Source: Bidens hawaiensis (taxonomy: Eukaryota; Streptophyta; Magnoliopsida; Asterales; Asteraceae). Taken from it: a stretch of DNA of 64,000 nucleotides. Each line of letters begins with the position of its first letter. Within the stretch, counting starts at the first letter, position 1. This document shows, one piece after another, positions 33,336-44,559 of the stretch. Position numbers and translations under genes: made by a program. The notes beneath the pieces were generated by a model that had not been told where the DNA came from, made no database searches, and was given only the letters and a program-made list of their open reading frames with translations. The stretch is taken from the NCBI GenBank assembly GCA_021521415.1, contig JAIQDT010007337.1, positions 1 to 64,000 of the forward strand, written 5' to 3'.

Positions 33336-35961
33336 TTAAAATTTGGGGACCCAAGACCTCTTGGTCTTGGGTCGACTAACCTTCTTATCAGAACTCACAC
33401 ACCTTGACTGACCATAGTTAGCATTAGGAAAATTTTCACGAGTCCTAACAGGATACCTCCTTGGAGACTGATAGTGAGGCCAACCAAACTGACGAACATT
33501 AAGAGAATTAAAAGAATTATAGCAGTTGGTTTGGTTATTAGTAGTGTGAAAACGAGATGTGTTTCTTTGAAAACCGGTATTATATCTCAAATTTGAATGG
33601 TTTTCATTTTTAACATTTAAACGATTACTAAAAACCTTAGTCTCAGTTTTCGAGGGCCTCACCTCTCTGAAACGCTGCTTCAGAGGGCAATCAGCAACAA
33701 GGTGCCCTGTTTGATTACATCTAAAACAACATCTATATTCAGCTTTCTTTTCAGCAGATGTTTTAGATGTGGAGGCAGTATTACCACCCGTACGTCTCAC
33801 ATAGGGTGGGACATATGGGTTGAGTGGAGTACTCTTTTGAGTTGATTTAACCTTTTCTCCACTAGTGGGTAATACTTCCTTCTCTTTTGTCTTACCCGAC
33901 TCGGATGACTTATCCAAATCAGATGAGACTGGACTTGAAATTTTAATTTTTGAGACAGGCGAACTTGTTTCGCCTTTACTAACTTCCGGTACTTTACCAG
34001 TTTCCTTAGCAGCACCTGTCTGATCAGCTACAAAATTAACAGATTCATGAACACTAGGATTGAAAGTATAATTATGGTTATATGGTGGTGGAACCTCATG
34101 GTAACCAATTCCTCCCCTCTTAGGTGAGGAACCTTGATCACTGACTAGGTGATCAAGAATAGCAGAGGAATTCCGGAATTGCTCCAGTTTCCTATTTAGT
34201 TCCACCACTTTTACCTGGTGATCAGCAATCTGCTTTTCTTTCTCAGCAATTAACTTGGTTTTCTCTTCTAAAACCTCGTAGCTTAGATCGATCACATCAA
34301 TTTTTTCAGCTAATTTTGTTTTTAAACTTTTAACGTCCTTTTCACACGCTTTAATTTTTATTCTATAATTATTTTCTCTTGTCTTTGTAAAATGATGATC
34401 TTCTTTCAAGGTTTTAAATTCGGCATCCAATTTAACATACTGATCAGTAATTGTTGCAAGCTGTTCAGACAAGTTCTCACACTTAGTACAGATAGGTTTA
34501 GTACATACCTCGGTGTTCTGATCATCAGCCATGAAGGCTTTTTTCATTTTCAGCAGCTTTCACACATTCTTCAGCTGCAACCTTCGCCATGTGAGCTTGC
34601 TCAAAGAGTTCTCCAGAGAACATATTCCAATTGTATTCACCAGCATCAGACATCATGGCTCTATTCCCATTGTTATTTCCACTTTGCTGTGTAGTCCTCC
34701 CCTGACTACGTTCTACCCGTGCATTAGTGCACTCTTTTGCAAAGTGTCCATTCTGTTGGCAATTGTAACACCTCACCCTTGACTTGTCAAATCCTGGCTT
34801 TCCACCTACGAACTTTCTGCCAGTCTTCTTCATGAAACGCTTCACTCTTCTGACTATCATCGCCATCTGCCACTGCAGATCCATCTCCTCCAGATCATCA
34901 GGATCGATCTGGTCATAGTCTTCTTCCAAAACAGCAGGGTCCACAATCTTCCCTTGTATGTAGTTCTCGTAAGAAGCAATAAAAGATGCATAGACTGCAA
35001 ACTGCTCTTCAGCAGATTTGACACTCATTGGCATCTTGGAATAGTTATTGCTTAAAGCACTGGGAGAGAAACTACTTGTGGATGCTTGAGGTTTCGAAGC
35101 ACTTGATCCTCCAGCAACGAAGCAAACATCACCGTTCATGTTTACAGACACATTTCCTTCATGAGAAGAGTCAGAACCTGACTCTCCTTTGGAGTAGTAA
35201 GCAGCAGAGTCAGGCTTCGAACTTGAGCCTGAGTTAACTTTGGCACCATACATACCAGGGTCTTGAATCTGATCTGTTGGTGTCTCTTTACGAACCATAT
35301 TAAGCTCAAAGGTTCTGAGCTTGTTTACTGCTGTCTCCAAATCATAATTAGGAAAGTCTCTGTCTTCCCTCATTAGAACAGTGTACATTTCCCACTTCGG
35401 TGGGAGAGCATCGAGAAGCTTCTCAACTATTTCCTCTTCTCTGTAAGCAATCGAATAGTTGTTCAGCTCTGTCATTAGATGATAATATCGGGTGATAATA
35501 TCATCGAGTGATTCGTTCTTCAAATGCTTGAACACAGAGAACTGGGTCTTTAACAGCTTAATCTTCGAGGCACGAATACCCACGTTCCCTTCGAATCTAT
35601 TCTCAAGAGCATCCCAAAGCTCTCGTGCAGAAGTGTACTTCCTGAATGTATGGAGAACCTCTTGAGGAAGAGCCATAGTAATTGCAGCATGGGCCTTGCT
35701 CTCGGCCTCATACATTTTCTTCTCTTCTTCCTCCATCTTGCTGTACTTCTTAACCACATCACGACCTTCGTACTCCATTGTCGGCGGGATATATCCATCC
35801 TGGATGCACACCCACATCTTTGCATCCTGGTATTTAATATACTGAATGAATCTATCCTTCCACGCCACAAAGTCAGTTCCTTTCATCAACCTTGGGGCCT
35901 TAGTAGCCGACCCCGCTTCTACTTCCATTTTGACTAACTCTGAGATGTTAATTGGCGACAT
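33336..35961 (-). pseudogene. Copia gag of element C, one frameshift
   Basis: The start MSPINISELVKMEVEAG at 35961 aligns with element D. The UBN2/gag-polypeptide core has DFVAWKDRFIQYIKYQDAKM and LWDALENRFEG. A first knuckle CYNCQQNGHFAKEC is followed by a roughly 110-residue coiled coil (about 34490-34150) and a second knuckle CFRCNQTGHLVADC. The frame breaks in an A-rich run near 34540 (one base lost), where the first frame ends at 34525 and the next resumes. The C-terminus is basic and Asn/Arg-rich, ending SWVPKF before TAATAA. The coiled coil between two knuckles and the separated pol are reminiscent of Sirevirus-type Copia; I am not sure of the lineage. Confidence 0.93.
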
Positions 35962-36006
35962 CTTCTCGAAAACAAGAAAAACCCGAAAATTCAAAAAATC
36001 TTCCAA

Positions 36007-36454
36007 ACAGTACTATAGGCGAAGTTAAGGATAACTTCGCTTAAGCGTTAACTTCGCTGGAAAATTCTTAAATTCGCGTGACTTGGCGAAGTTGAGAATA
36101 ACTTCGCTTAGGATAAGCGAACTTAGGAGGTAAGCGAAGTTGAGGATAACTTCGCTTAGGCGAACTTATGAGGTAGGCGAAGTTGTGGATAACTTCGCTC
36201 AACCTTATATCTTCGCCGAAACCCTACTTCCAGTGACGGCAACTTCGCCTGAAGAACAGCAACTTCGCCCGAAGAACACTGAAAATATTCAGATCTGTTT
36301 TCGACGATTTAGCAGTTTCCGGTCGGTGTAACGGCTTGAATATGACTGTATAAGGTGAGTATAACACAATATCAACGAAAACGTGTCCCGCGAATAGGTC
36401 AAACGAGACGTTTTCTACACCCGCGTGAAATCCCGAACCTCACAATCGAGCCTA
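36007..36454 (-). promoter_or_regulatory. 5' leader of Copia element C with GCGAAGTT modules
   Basis: The untranslated leader between primer-binding site and gag. From about 36015 to 36260 it carries roughly a dozen gcgaagtt/aacttcgc or gcgaactt units, several paired as imperfect hairpins (for example gaagttgaggataacttcgc). Element D has the same kind of leader. Roles in packaging, dimerisation or translation are possible. Confidence 0.7.
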
Positions 36455-36455
36455 T

Positions 36456-36467
36456 GCTCTGATACCA
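36456..36467 (-). other. primer-binding site of element C
   Basis: gctctgatacca is TGGTATCAGAGC on the minus strand, two bases inside the 5' LTR, complementary to initiator tRNA-Met. Confidence 0.9.
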
Positions 36468-36469
36468 AT

Positions 36470-36962
36470 TGTAGGTTCCCGGACGGATCTTACACGGGAT
36501 ATCGCTATCTACGCAGGTGCGGAATCCCTGCGTAGGTAGTTACGAGTGTAGAATACGTAAAACACGAACACACGATACAAACGAAACCACGTTATATTAT
36601 AACTCGAACCACGTCTATTACAGACACTTGACACGTGAAATGATCACAACTACCACGAACTCTAAAACTAACTATCAAAAACCGAACCTTAAACAGTAAC
36701 CCGTAGGTTACTTAAATACACGACAACTTCGCCTCAGGCGAAGTTGTCAATAACTTCGCTCGTTGAACAAGTTCGCCTAGGCGAACTTGTCAACAACTTC
36801 GCCTAGGCGAACTTGTCAACAACTTCGCTTGTTCAACAAGTTCGCCTAAGCGAACTTGTTGACAACTTCGCTTACATACATAAAGATAAACTTAAACACA
36901 ATTACATTACAGACTCGATTACAAACGCTAGACTATGAACTACTGACATCTATGTACCAACA
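36470..36962 (-). repeat. 5' LTR of Copia element C
   Basis: 493 bases. It is identical to the 3' LTR except three single-base changes and one additional 26-base unit of the palindrome array (near 36795-36822). Confidence 0.95.
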
Positions 36963-39314
36963 CACGAGTTGACTCAAACCATTGGGGAACAAACGACAAA
37001 CATCAAAACAATAAGCATTTGATAATTATGTGTTAGGTTTATGTATTATTTGATAATTATATGTAGAACATTAACTCAAGATGCAAAAGTCTATTTTATG
37101 CTAGAAAGTTAATAACTAGAAGTAGAGGGGCCATTGTGTAACATAATTATTATTAATTAATAACAAAACCCTACAATCCCTTCCCCCCCCCTAAACCCGA
37201 TCGCCCCCCCCCCCCACCTCTCTTTTTGGCTGCCGTCACATCACACACACATACATACAACCTCTTTCAAGTTTCGTTGAAGAATTAAGGTGCTAGGAAG
37301 GTAATTAACAACTACTCTATGCATTCTAAGTGTTTAATTTTGATATTGAATGGGTTAATCCAAAACCCTAATTCACGAAATTGATGATTAAGATGAGTTA
37401 GGGTTTGATTACATGCTTGATGATGATTTGTTAATGAAATTGCTAACTAGTTGTGTTATTGTTGTTTGATAATCACTTGTTCTTTGATTTAAACTTTCTA
37501 GAAAAACCCTAACTATGTGTGTAATGTGAGATTGATATGCATGGTTGGTAAATATTGTGTCTAGAGTGTTATATGCATGGATTATGGTTCATAGATTGTT
37601 GTTATGTTGAGTTTTGATGTAAACTGGTACTGGACAGATTGTTAAGTTTATGTTTAGATGACTGTAACTGAATGTTAATGTGGTAATTGGTCAAAATTAT
37701 TAACACTACGGTGTACTAGGTTGAGTCTAGTTTCTATAAAGTCTAATTTTGTAATTTTTGGACGTGTAAAAGTTAACTTTAATTATTTTACAAAACTGAA
37801 GTGCAAGTCTGAATTGTAAGGTCTGCTGTTAGGCTGTTTTGTAATTATCATATCTCATAAACTACGAGACCAAATGGGTTAGTTCCACTTCTGGAAGTTA
37901 CCATATTGAGTTAAGAATATAACCTAATTGGTCTTGCATTAATTGAATTTACCATTTTACGGGAATAACAAATATCATTCTGTTGCGCATGATTTTGACT
38001 GCTGTGAGTTTACTGTAATGTTTTGGTATTTGTGAGAAATCTATGTGAAATAAAAATACAATAAAAATAGTTCTGGAAACCTAACTCATGTGTGCTTTTG
38101 TGACGATTTTTGGTAAATTAATTGATATGTTATGATCTGTTGAATTGAGTAATCTTTCCAAGTAGAATTCTGTCTTGATAAAACTAGCTGCTGAACTATG
38201 TGAAAATACATGAAACGTGTTTGTTGATCGATAATTTCTATGTTTTGACTAAATTTCCCCTTGTGGGGAATAATTTACTAGTAATTTACAATGTTAGTAT
38301 TTGATGCTTAAGTAGTTGTATACATATGTAACGTGTCACCAATGTGTTTGTCAAGTCACACATAATTCACAAGCGAAACACGAAACGTATCTCATGCATA
38401 GGTATTATGTGCCGAGTCTAGAGACTCAATAATAGTTCCAACACTTAGAAAATCTCATTCTTGTTTTAGAGCGCTAGTGAGGATTTTCTGTGACACGCAT
38501 CTCTCGGTTGACTTGTTTTTGAATTCTTCGCAAATAGTGAGTTTCACGTTCCCCTTTTACTATTTTAAACGCTTTTTACTTGGGGGAGATAACATACTCC
38601 AAAACGCTTTAGATTTTGTTATTAGTTATATATCACTTGTAAGGCTAAATGGCAAACGAACCAACTAAAGTCCTTCATAACATTGAACCGTTTAGTATTT
38701 GTATAATAGCGAGTCACTGTTGAGTAGTACTACTGGGTTTGACAAACCCCACCCAACTCTAAACTCGACGGCAGGTCGAGTGGGTGTAATCTTGGCTAAC
38801 ACATTTTCCATGGTCGTGGTAGACATGGTGGCAAGGCAATTGATAAACAGTCAGCTTCGGTGTCGAACACTTAGTAATACTTGTTTTATAGGCTAACTAC
38901 CTATCGATATATAATTGACATAACATTATCTGGTAATGCAAACGCAAACACTTAAACGCGAACATTTTCTTTATTTATATATGTGAACTCACCAACCCCG
39001 TGTTGACACTTTTAGTATGTTATTCTCAGGTAGACGAGGTGTGCGCGCGGTATAGGAACATGCATTCCATTGAACTCTAACGTTTTTGCAAACTTGTTTT
39101 TAAACTGTTATTAATTGGGTTTTAAGTCGTCCTGCGTGACGCAACACTTGGTTTACGAATTTATGCTTCCGCACTTATTTAAACTTAAATGTTTCGTGGT
39201 TTGAAAACTTTATTTATGGTTTTTGATTATAACTAATGATTCCGATCATGTTAGTTCACACCCTCTGACAATAAAACTCCGTTAGTGGATTTTGGGGGGG
39301 GGGGTGACATAACC

Positions 39315-40990
39315 TCTTAATCCTTTAAGGTATCTTCTATAAATTAATAAAGTTCAAGGGTTATTTTGTAATTAAATCATTCTTCCCTAAGTCCAGGGAC
39401 CATTCTGTCCTTTTATTAAACCTCTAGTTCGTTACCCAGTTCTTAACGAATTGACTATCATAACGAACTGGCTCTTGTAACGAATTGGGCCTTAAGACGA
39501 ACTGGTCCTTTTTAACGAATTGGACCTCATTCATATGGATTGGGTTAACAAATTGAACTTCATAGCGAACTGAACCCTTATAACTAACTGAACCTTTAAC
39601 GAACTGAACCCTTAACGAACTGGAGGTTCATTCGTCAGTTCTCCCTTAACGAACTACTTAACGAATTAGAGTTAGTTCGTCATTCATTCCTTAACAAATT
39701 TGCTTAACTAATTGGTTAGCGGATGAAGCTAGTTCGTTATTCCTCCATAGAGAATTGGCTTAACGAACCAGGGTTAATTCATTATGTTCTCATAACGAAT
39801 TAGGGTTAGGTCAGAGAATTTCAGGAACATTCTCTGACATGTTAACCTCGTACCCGCCGCCTTTCCAGCGCCGTCGTTGCCGGAAAACCGCGATTTCGTC
39901 GGAAAAACGAGATTTTACTCGTTTTCCACCGTTTTTTTACCGTTTTTCGTCCCGTTTGATCCAGATCTGAGCTAGGGTAACCCCTAAGCTCATCTTTGGT
40001 TTGGTTTATACTCAATTCCACCCGGATCTCATGACTTTAACGGTTTAAAGGTGTTAGCTTGTCATTTCGGAACTAAATCTAGCAAGTTTGGATCCATACA
40101 ACATCATTCTATCATTACCTTGGGTCGGGATCGGTTTTCCTTCTTGGTTCGGCTATAGGAAAGAGAGAAACTAGAGAGAGATCTTAAGTGTGTGTTTTGG
40201 GTGGTGTATGGAATATGTGAAATGAATGAATTAATTTAATTAGTATTAAACTAATAAAAATACTAATTAAAAAAACACAAGACACTTTAATTTGACTGAT
40301 TCAGATGATAATCGAAAACCACCTAGGCTAGAATCCCCAAAGTTGCAATCACCAATTAATTGTAAAAGTTATGGAAATGAGATCGTAAAATAGATACTCA
40401 AAAGAAAACTCGAATAGGACCCCTGACCCTTCTCAAGAAGACATATATGGGTTTCCAATAAGTTTTAAGACACACCAGTTTATATATCAAAATCCCTTAC
40501 GGTTATTTAATTAATTATGAAATAGTACCTTTATAAAGAAATCCTACCTTACAACGCGGAAATCAAAGGTAATTCAATTGTAACATCCCGTTTTCTCGTT
40601 TTGGTTAATAAAATGAAAATGTGAGTTATTATAAGTCAGGCTAGTGTTGGGTCAAACGGATATGGGTTATGGACATGGATTAAGAAGAAAAGAAGAAAAG
40701 CCACGGGCTTAAGCCCATGATCCATAATATATTAACCTTATTTACCAATTTAAAACCCTCCTTTAACAAATATAAAAATAAATAGTCATGCTTGTAGTTG
40801 AGTCTAGTCTAGCTAGTTAACGTAATTTAAAGAGTCTTGTGGGTTCGATATCCGAACTTAGTTGTACTAGAGTCGATCGGTTCACTTGCTGGTTAATAGT
40901 TTTAGTTAAGTTAAGAGTCTTGAATTATTACTTAGTGTATAGATTATCATAATTTTAGTTAATAATTATTTGACTACTTTTAGCACGTCA
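39315..40990. other. right part of insertion F, LTR-like host sequence
   Basis: I recognise no gene. A Met-free region near 39840-40000 is GC-richer, and 40165-40215 reads like a transcribed leader. tgtaacatcccgttttctcg at about 40580 looks like another LTR tip. The stretch contains the AACGAACTGG array listed separately. Confidence 0.4.
39426..39800. repeat. degenerate array of AACGAACTGG/AACGAATTGG units
   Basis: About 20 irregularly spaced copies of taacgaactg or its variants, on both strands, fill this 375-base stretch. Spacing is roughly 15-25 bases. Confidence 0.85.
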
Positions 40991-41035
40991 AAGAGTTAAT
41001 TGCGTTTTAGATGAGTATTTATAGTGATTCGTGGT
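40991..41035 (-). repeat. element E left LTR, middle segment
   Basis: gagttaattgcgttttagatg and tatttatagtgattcgtggt match 59980-60015 of the right LTR. The segment is bounded by insertion F on the left and Copia element D on the right. Confidence 0.8.
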
Positions 41036-41447
41036 TGTTGGTACATAATGACAGTAGTTCAGTATCTAGTGTTTTGTATGTGTCTGTAATCATGTTAGAT
41101 TGTTTGTTTTGGTTTTAGATATTGTGTCACACAAGTTCGCCTAGGATGTAGGCGAACTTGTAGACAAGCGAAGTTGTGACAACTTCGCCTAACATGTTAG
41201 GCGAAGTTGTCGAGGATTATATAACCTCAGCTTCGGCTTGTTTTGAAGAGCTTTTGAAGAACGTGTTTTGTGATTTGTGAAATCACGTGTTGAAGTGTTG
41301 CAATACAAACGTGTTTATTAGTATTGTAACGTGTGTTAGCGTATCGTCTCAACGTTTTATATATCTTACGCTCGTATCATATTACGTGGGGATTCCGCAC
41401 CCTCGTGTTACGAGATACTCCTGTGTAGATCCGGCTGGGAACCTACA
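41036..41447 (+). repeat. 5' LTR of Copia element D
   Basis: 412 bases. It contains a 13-base-arm hairpin (41131-41161) and a perfect 34-base palindrome (41178-41211, first half GACAACTTCGCCTAACA), followed after 6 bases by TATATAA. Confidence 0.95.
41218..41224 (+). promoter_or_regulatory. TATA box of the element D LTR
   Basis: tatataa, 6 bases after the perfect palindrome. It matches the palindrome-then-TATA order of element C. Confidence 0.5.
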
Positions 41448-41449
41448 AT

Positions 41450-41462
41450 TGGTATCAGAGCC
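41450..41462 (+). other. primer-binding site of element D
   Basis: tggtatcagagcc, two bases after the 5' LTR, complementary to initiator tRNA-Met. Confidence 0.92.
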
Positions 41463-41689
41463 TTTGCTCGTGATTGTGTGGTTCGGGATTATCACACGGG
41501 TGTTAAGATTGTTCCGTTTGACTATTCGCGAAACGAGTTTATGTTGAAATACCTAGTTTTTGTGTCTTACCCATCTCTCACCATCAAATATAAACCATTA
41601 CGCCCTCGCATATCTCGCAATACGTCCAATTAAAACCTGCAAACACTTTGTGTTCATCAGGAGAAGTTGCCGTCACTGTTTGTAGGGTT

Positions 41690-41845
41690 TAAGCGAAGTT
41701 ATAGAGAAGGCGAAGTTAAGAGAAGGCGAAGTTATAGAGAAGGCGAAGTTGTAAGCAGCGAAGTTAGGAATTTAAGCGAAGTTGAGTATAAGCGTAGTTA
41801 GGATCAGGCGAAGTTAACAAGCGAAGTTGTCATAACTTCGCTGTC
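41690..41845 (+). repeat. GCGAAGTT repeats in the gag leader of element D
   Basis: About ten gcgaagtt/aacttcgc units in 155 bases, ending about 60 bases before the gag start. All but the last are in one orientation, unlike the palindromic LTR array. Confidence 0.88.
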
Positions 41846-41904
41846 TGGTCACTGTTTAAATATTAAATACTTACTTTTTATTTCGAGTCGTGTTTCTTTC
41901 AACT

Positions 41905-44544
41905 ATGACATCAATAAACATTACAGAACTGGTAAAAATGGAGGTTGAAGCCGGTTCAGCTACTAAGGCTCCAAAAATGCTTAAGGGTACCGATTTCGTT
42001 GCATGGAAAGATCGGTTTGAACAGTACGTGAAGTATCAAGACGCGAAAATGTGGGTTTGCATTCAAGATGGATACATTCCACCAACATCCTTGTTTGAAG
42101 GTCGTGATCAAATTAAGAAGTACAGTAAGATGGAGGAGGAGGAAAAGAAAATGTATGAGGCAAAGAGTAAAGCTCATGCAGCAATAACCATGGCTCTTCC
42201 ACAAGAGATTCTTCATACCTTCAAGAAGTACAAAACTGCTAGAGAGCTATGGGAAGCACTAGAAAATCGATATGAAGGAAATGTGGGGATACGTGCTTCC
42301 AAGACAAAGCTACTAAAAACCCAATTCTCTGTATTCAAGTATTTGAAAAATGAATCACTTGACGATATCATCACAAGATATTATCACCTGATGACCGAAC
42401 TTAGTAATTACTCCATTGAATACAAAGAAGAAGAGATAGTAGAGAAACTTCTTGATGCTCTTCCACCGAAATGGGAAATGTACACGGTTTTGATGAGAGA
42501 GGATAAAGACTTTGCCAATATTGATTTGGAAACAACAGTCAATAAGTTACGAAATTTTGAACTTAACATGGTTCGGACGGAGACACCAACTGATCAGGTT
42601 CAGGATCCGAGAATGTATGGTGCGAAAGTCACTCCAAGCTCAAGTTCAAAATCAGAATCCTCTACCTACTACTCAAAGGGAGAATCAAACTCAACCTCAG
42701 CTCGAGATGGTCATGTGATTCTCAATATGGATGGCGATGTATGTTTCGTAGATGGAGGTAGTAATCCTTCAAAACCTCAAGCCACAACTGGAAATTTCTC
42801 GTCAAATGTTCCGAGCTACAACTACTCACAGATGCCCATGAGTGTTAAATCAGCTGAACAGCAGTTTGCTCTCTATGTATCCTTCATTGCATCTTATGAG
42901 AACTACATCAAAGGTAAAATAGTCGACCCTGCAACATTGGATGAAGACTATGATCTAATTGATGCTGATGATTTGGAAGAGATGGATCTGCAGTGGCAAA
43001 TGGCTATGATAGTAAAAAGGGTAAAGAGATTCATGAAGAAAACGGGTAGAAAGTTCGTTGGAGAAAGACAAGGGTTTGATAAATCAAAGGTTCGATGTTA
43101 CAACTGTCAACAGAATGGTCACTTTGCTAAGGATTGTACAAATGAGAGAGTCGAACGAAGTCAGAACAGGCCTGCACAAAAGAATGGGGGTGGTAGTGAG
43201 AATAGGGCTATGGTATCTAGACAGAATGGTGGATACAACTGGAATATACAAGTTGAGGAAGTGTTCGAACAGGCTAATTTGGTAAACATCGAAACTGGAG
43301 GAAGTGAGCGGGAGACGGGAGAAAATCAAGCATATATGGCAGAAGTGAACGATCAGCTCTCTGAGGTAAGTTCTGAACTTCATTGTATGCAATGTGAAAA
43401 TCTGTCTGAGCAATTGAAAACAATAACTGATCAGTTTGTTAGTTTGGACGCACAATTTAAAACATTAAAAGAAGATCATCACTATACTAAAACTAGAGAA
43501 AACAGTTACTCGGTAAAAATAAAATCAAGTGAAAAGGATATCAAAAGTCTTAAAGCCAGTCTAGCTGATAAAATACAAGTAATTGATCTTAGTTATGAAG
43601 TGATGGAAGAAAAAACCAAACTAATTGCTGAAAGAGATAAACAGATAGCTGATTACCAGGTAAAAGTGGTGGAACTAAACAGAAAAATTGAACAATTTAG
43701 AAATTCTTCAGCAATGCTTGATCACATCATAAGTGTTCAACGTTCCCCAGTTGACAAAGGGGGAATTGGATTTTCTGAAGTTCCACCACCGTATAACAAT
43801 AACTATACTTATAATCCTAGTAATCAGAAATCTGCTGATGTTGAGATTAGTCAGACAGTTCCAGTCAAAATTTCGACTAAAGAACCTGAAGTTGATAAGA
43901 GCAAAACGAGTAAGCCAATTTCTAATGTTAATATTTCTGTTCCTAGCTCTGTCTCACCAAATTCGGACAAGTCATCCGAATCGGGTGAGATAAAAGAAGA
44001 GGTAGTGTTACTAAAACGTGGGGAGGAATATAAGCCTGATGAAAAGAATTCTTCCCTAAACCCGTTCGTCCCACCATATGTAAGATAAACGGGTAGTAAT
44101 GCAACCTCGACCTCTACAACAACTGTTGAGAAGAGAGTTGAACACAGAAGTTGCTTCAGATATAATCAAGTAGGACACCTTATTGCTGATTGTCCTCTAA
44201 ACCAGAGAAAAGTTAGAGGTATGAGGCATCCGAAAACTGAGAATAAAATGAATATTAATTATAATAATGGTAAGAATGTGAACACACCAAATTTCAGACA
44301 TTGGACTAATCCAAAATTTCAAAGAAATCGATCTCAGTTTTTCCCAGTTAACAACCAAACCAACAATTATAATTCAGTTAATTCACTAAGGTTTGGATGG
44401 CCTCATAGTCAATCCTCGAAAAGGTTTCCTTTCAGAACTTACAGAAATCATCCTCAAACTGACTTTGGGCAACCAAAGTACAGGATGCGGGTCAACAGAT
44501 TTAACCGACCCAAGACCAGTAGGTCTTGGGTCCCCAGATTTTAA
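41905..44544 (+). pseudogene. Copia gag of element D, one stop
   Basis: It aligns with element C gag over its full length: the core DFVAWKDRFEQYVKYQDAKM, knuckle CYNCQQNGHFAKDC, a long coiled coil (about 43380-43740) and a basic C-terminus ending SWVPRF. A TAA at 44086-44088 interrupts it before the second knuckle. That knuckle reads CFRYNQVGHLIADC, so its second Cys is Tyr and zinc binding would be lost. The Met at 41905 is preferred over 41890 because it aligns with element C. Confidence 0.93.
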
Positions 44545-44559
44545 TCTTTTTCTTTAATT

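Larger units (their letters stand above)
26764..36962 (-). mobile_element. Copia element C (10.2 kb), nearly intact
   Basis: LTRs are at 26764-27230 and 36470-36962 and CACGA duplications at 26759-26763 and 36963-36967. On the minus strand the order is 5' LTR, primer-binding site, leader, gag, pol (protease-integrase-RT-RNase H), spacer, ORF3, polypurine tract, 3' LTR. By eye the LTRs differ by three substitutions and one 26-base unit, so the insertion is young. Lesions are one frameshift in gag, one stop in pol, one stop in ORF3, and the loss of the N-terminal part of ORF3 relative to element D. Confidence 0.95.
26593..39309 (+). mobile_element. solo Tekay LTR, split by Copia element C
   Basis: The left piece is 26593-26763 and the right piece, after one copy of the CACGA duplication, runs 36968-39309. 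Together they make about 2.5 kb, the length of the full LTR at 23578-26082. TAACC flanks both ends (26588-26592, 39310-39314). There is no internal region, so this is a solo LTR left by recombination between two LTRs. A G-run near 39295-39304 distorts its last bases. Confidence 0.9.
13182..40990 (+). mobile_element. insertion F: unclassified LTR-type sequence split by further insertions
   Basis: Sequence starting tgatataatg at 13182 and ending gcacgtca at 40990 interrupts the element-E LTR. The flanks acgac (13177-13181) and aagag (40991-40995) are each one change from acgag, the sequence at the same place in the uninterrupted right LTR. Excluding the nested Tekay and Copia elements, about 3.9 kb remain, with no coding sequence I can recognise. 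Part of it (about 14250-14921, 26088-26592, 39315-40360) reads like a minus-strand Gypsy LTR, so F probably contains a further nested LTR whose ends I could not fix. Confidence 0.55.

Noticed and set aside
14194..40359. A nested LTR bounded by ATTAA (14189-14193 and 40355-40359) with tgtaagg...caatcacca tips
   Set aside because: The 5-mer is low-complexity, and ggccccgttaccggtgcc after 14200 seems to continue the preceding element, so the boundary is not supported.
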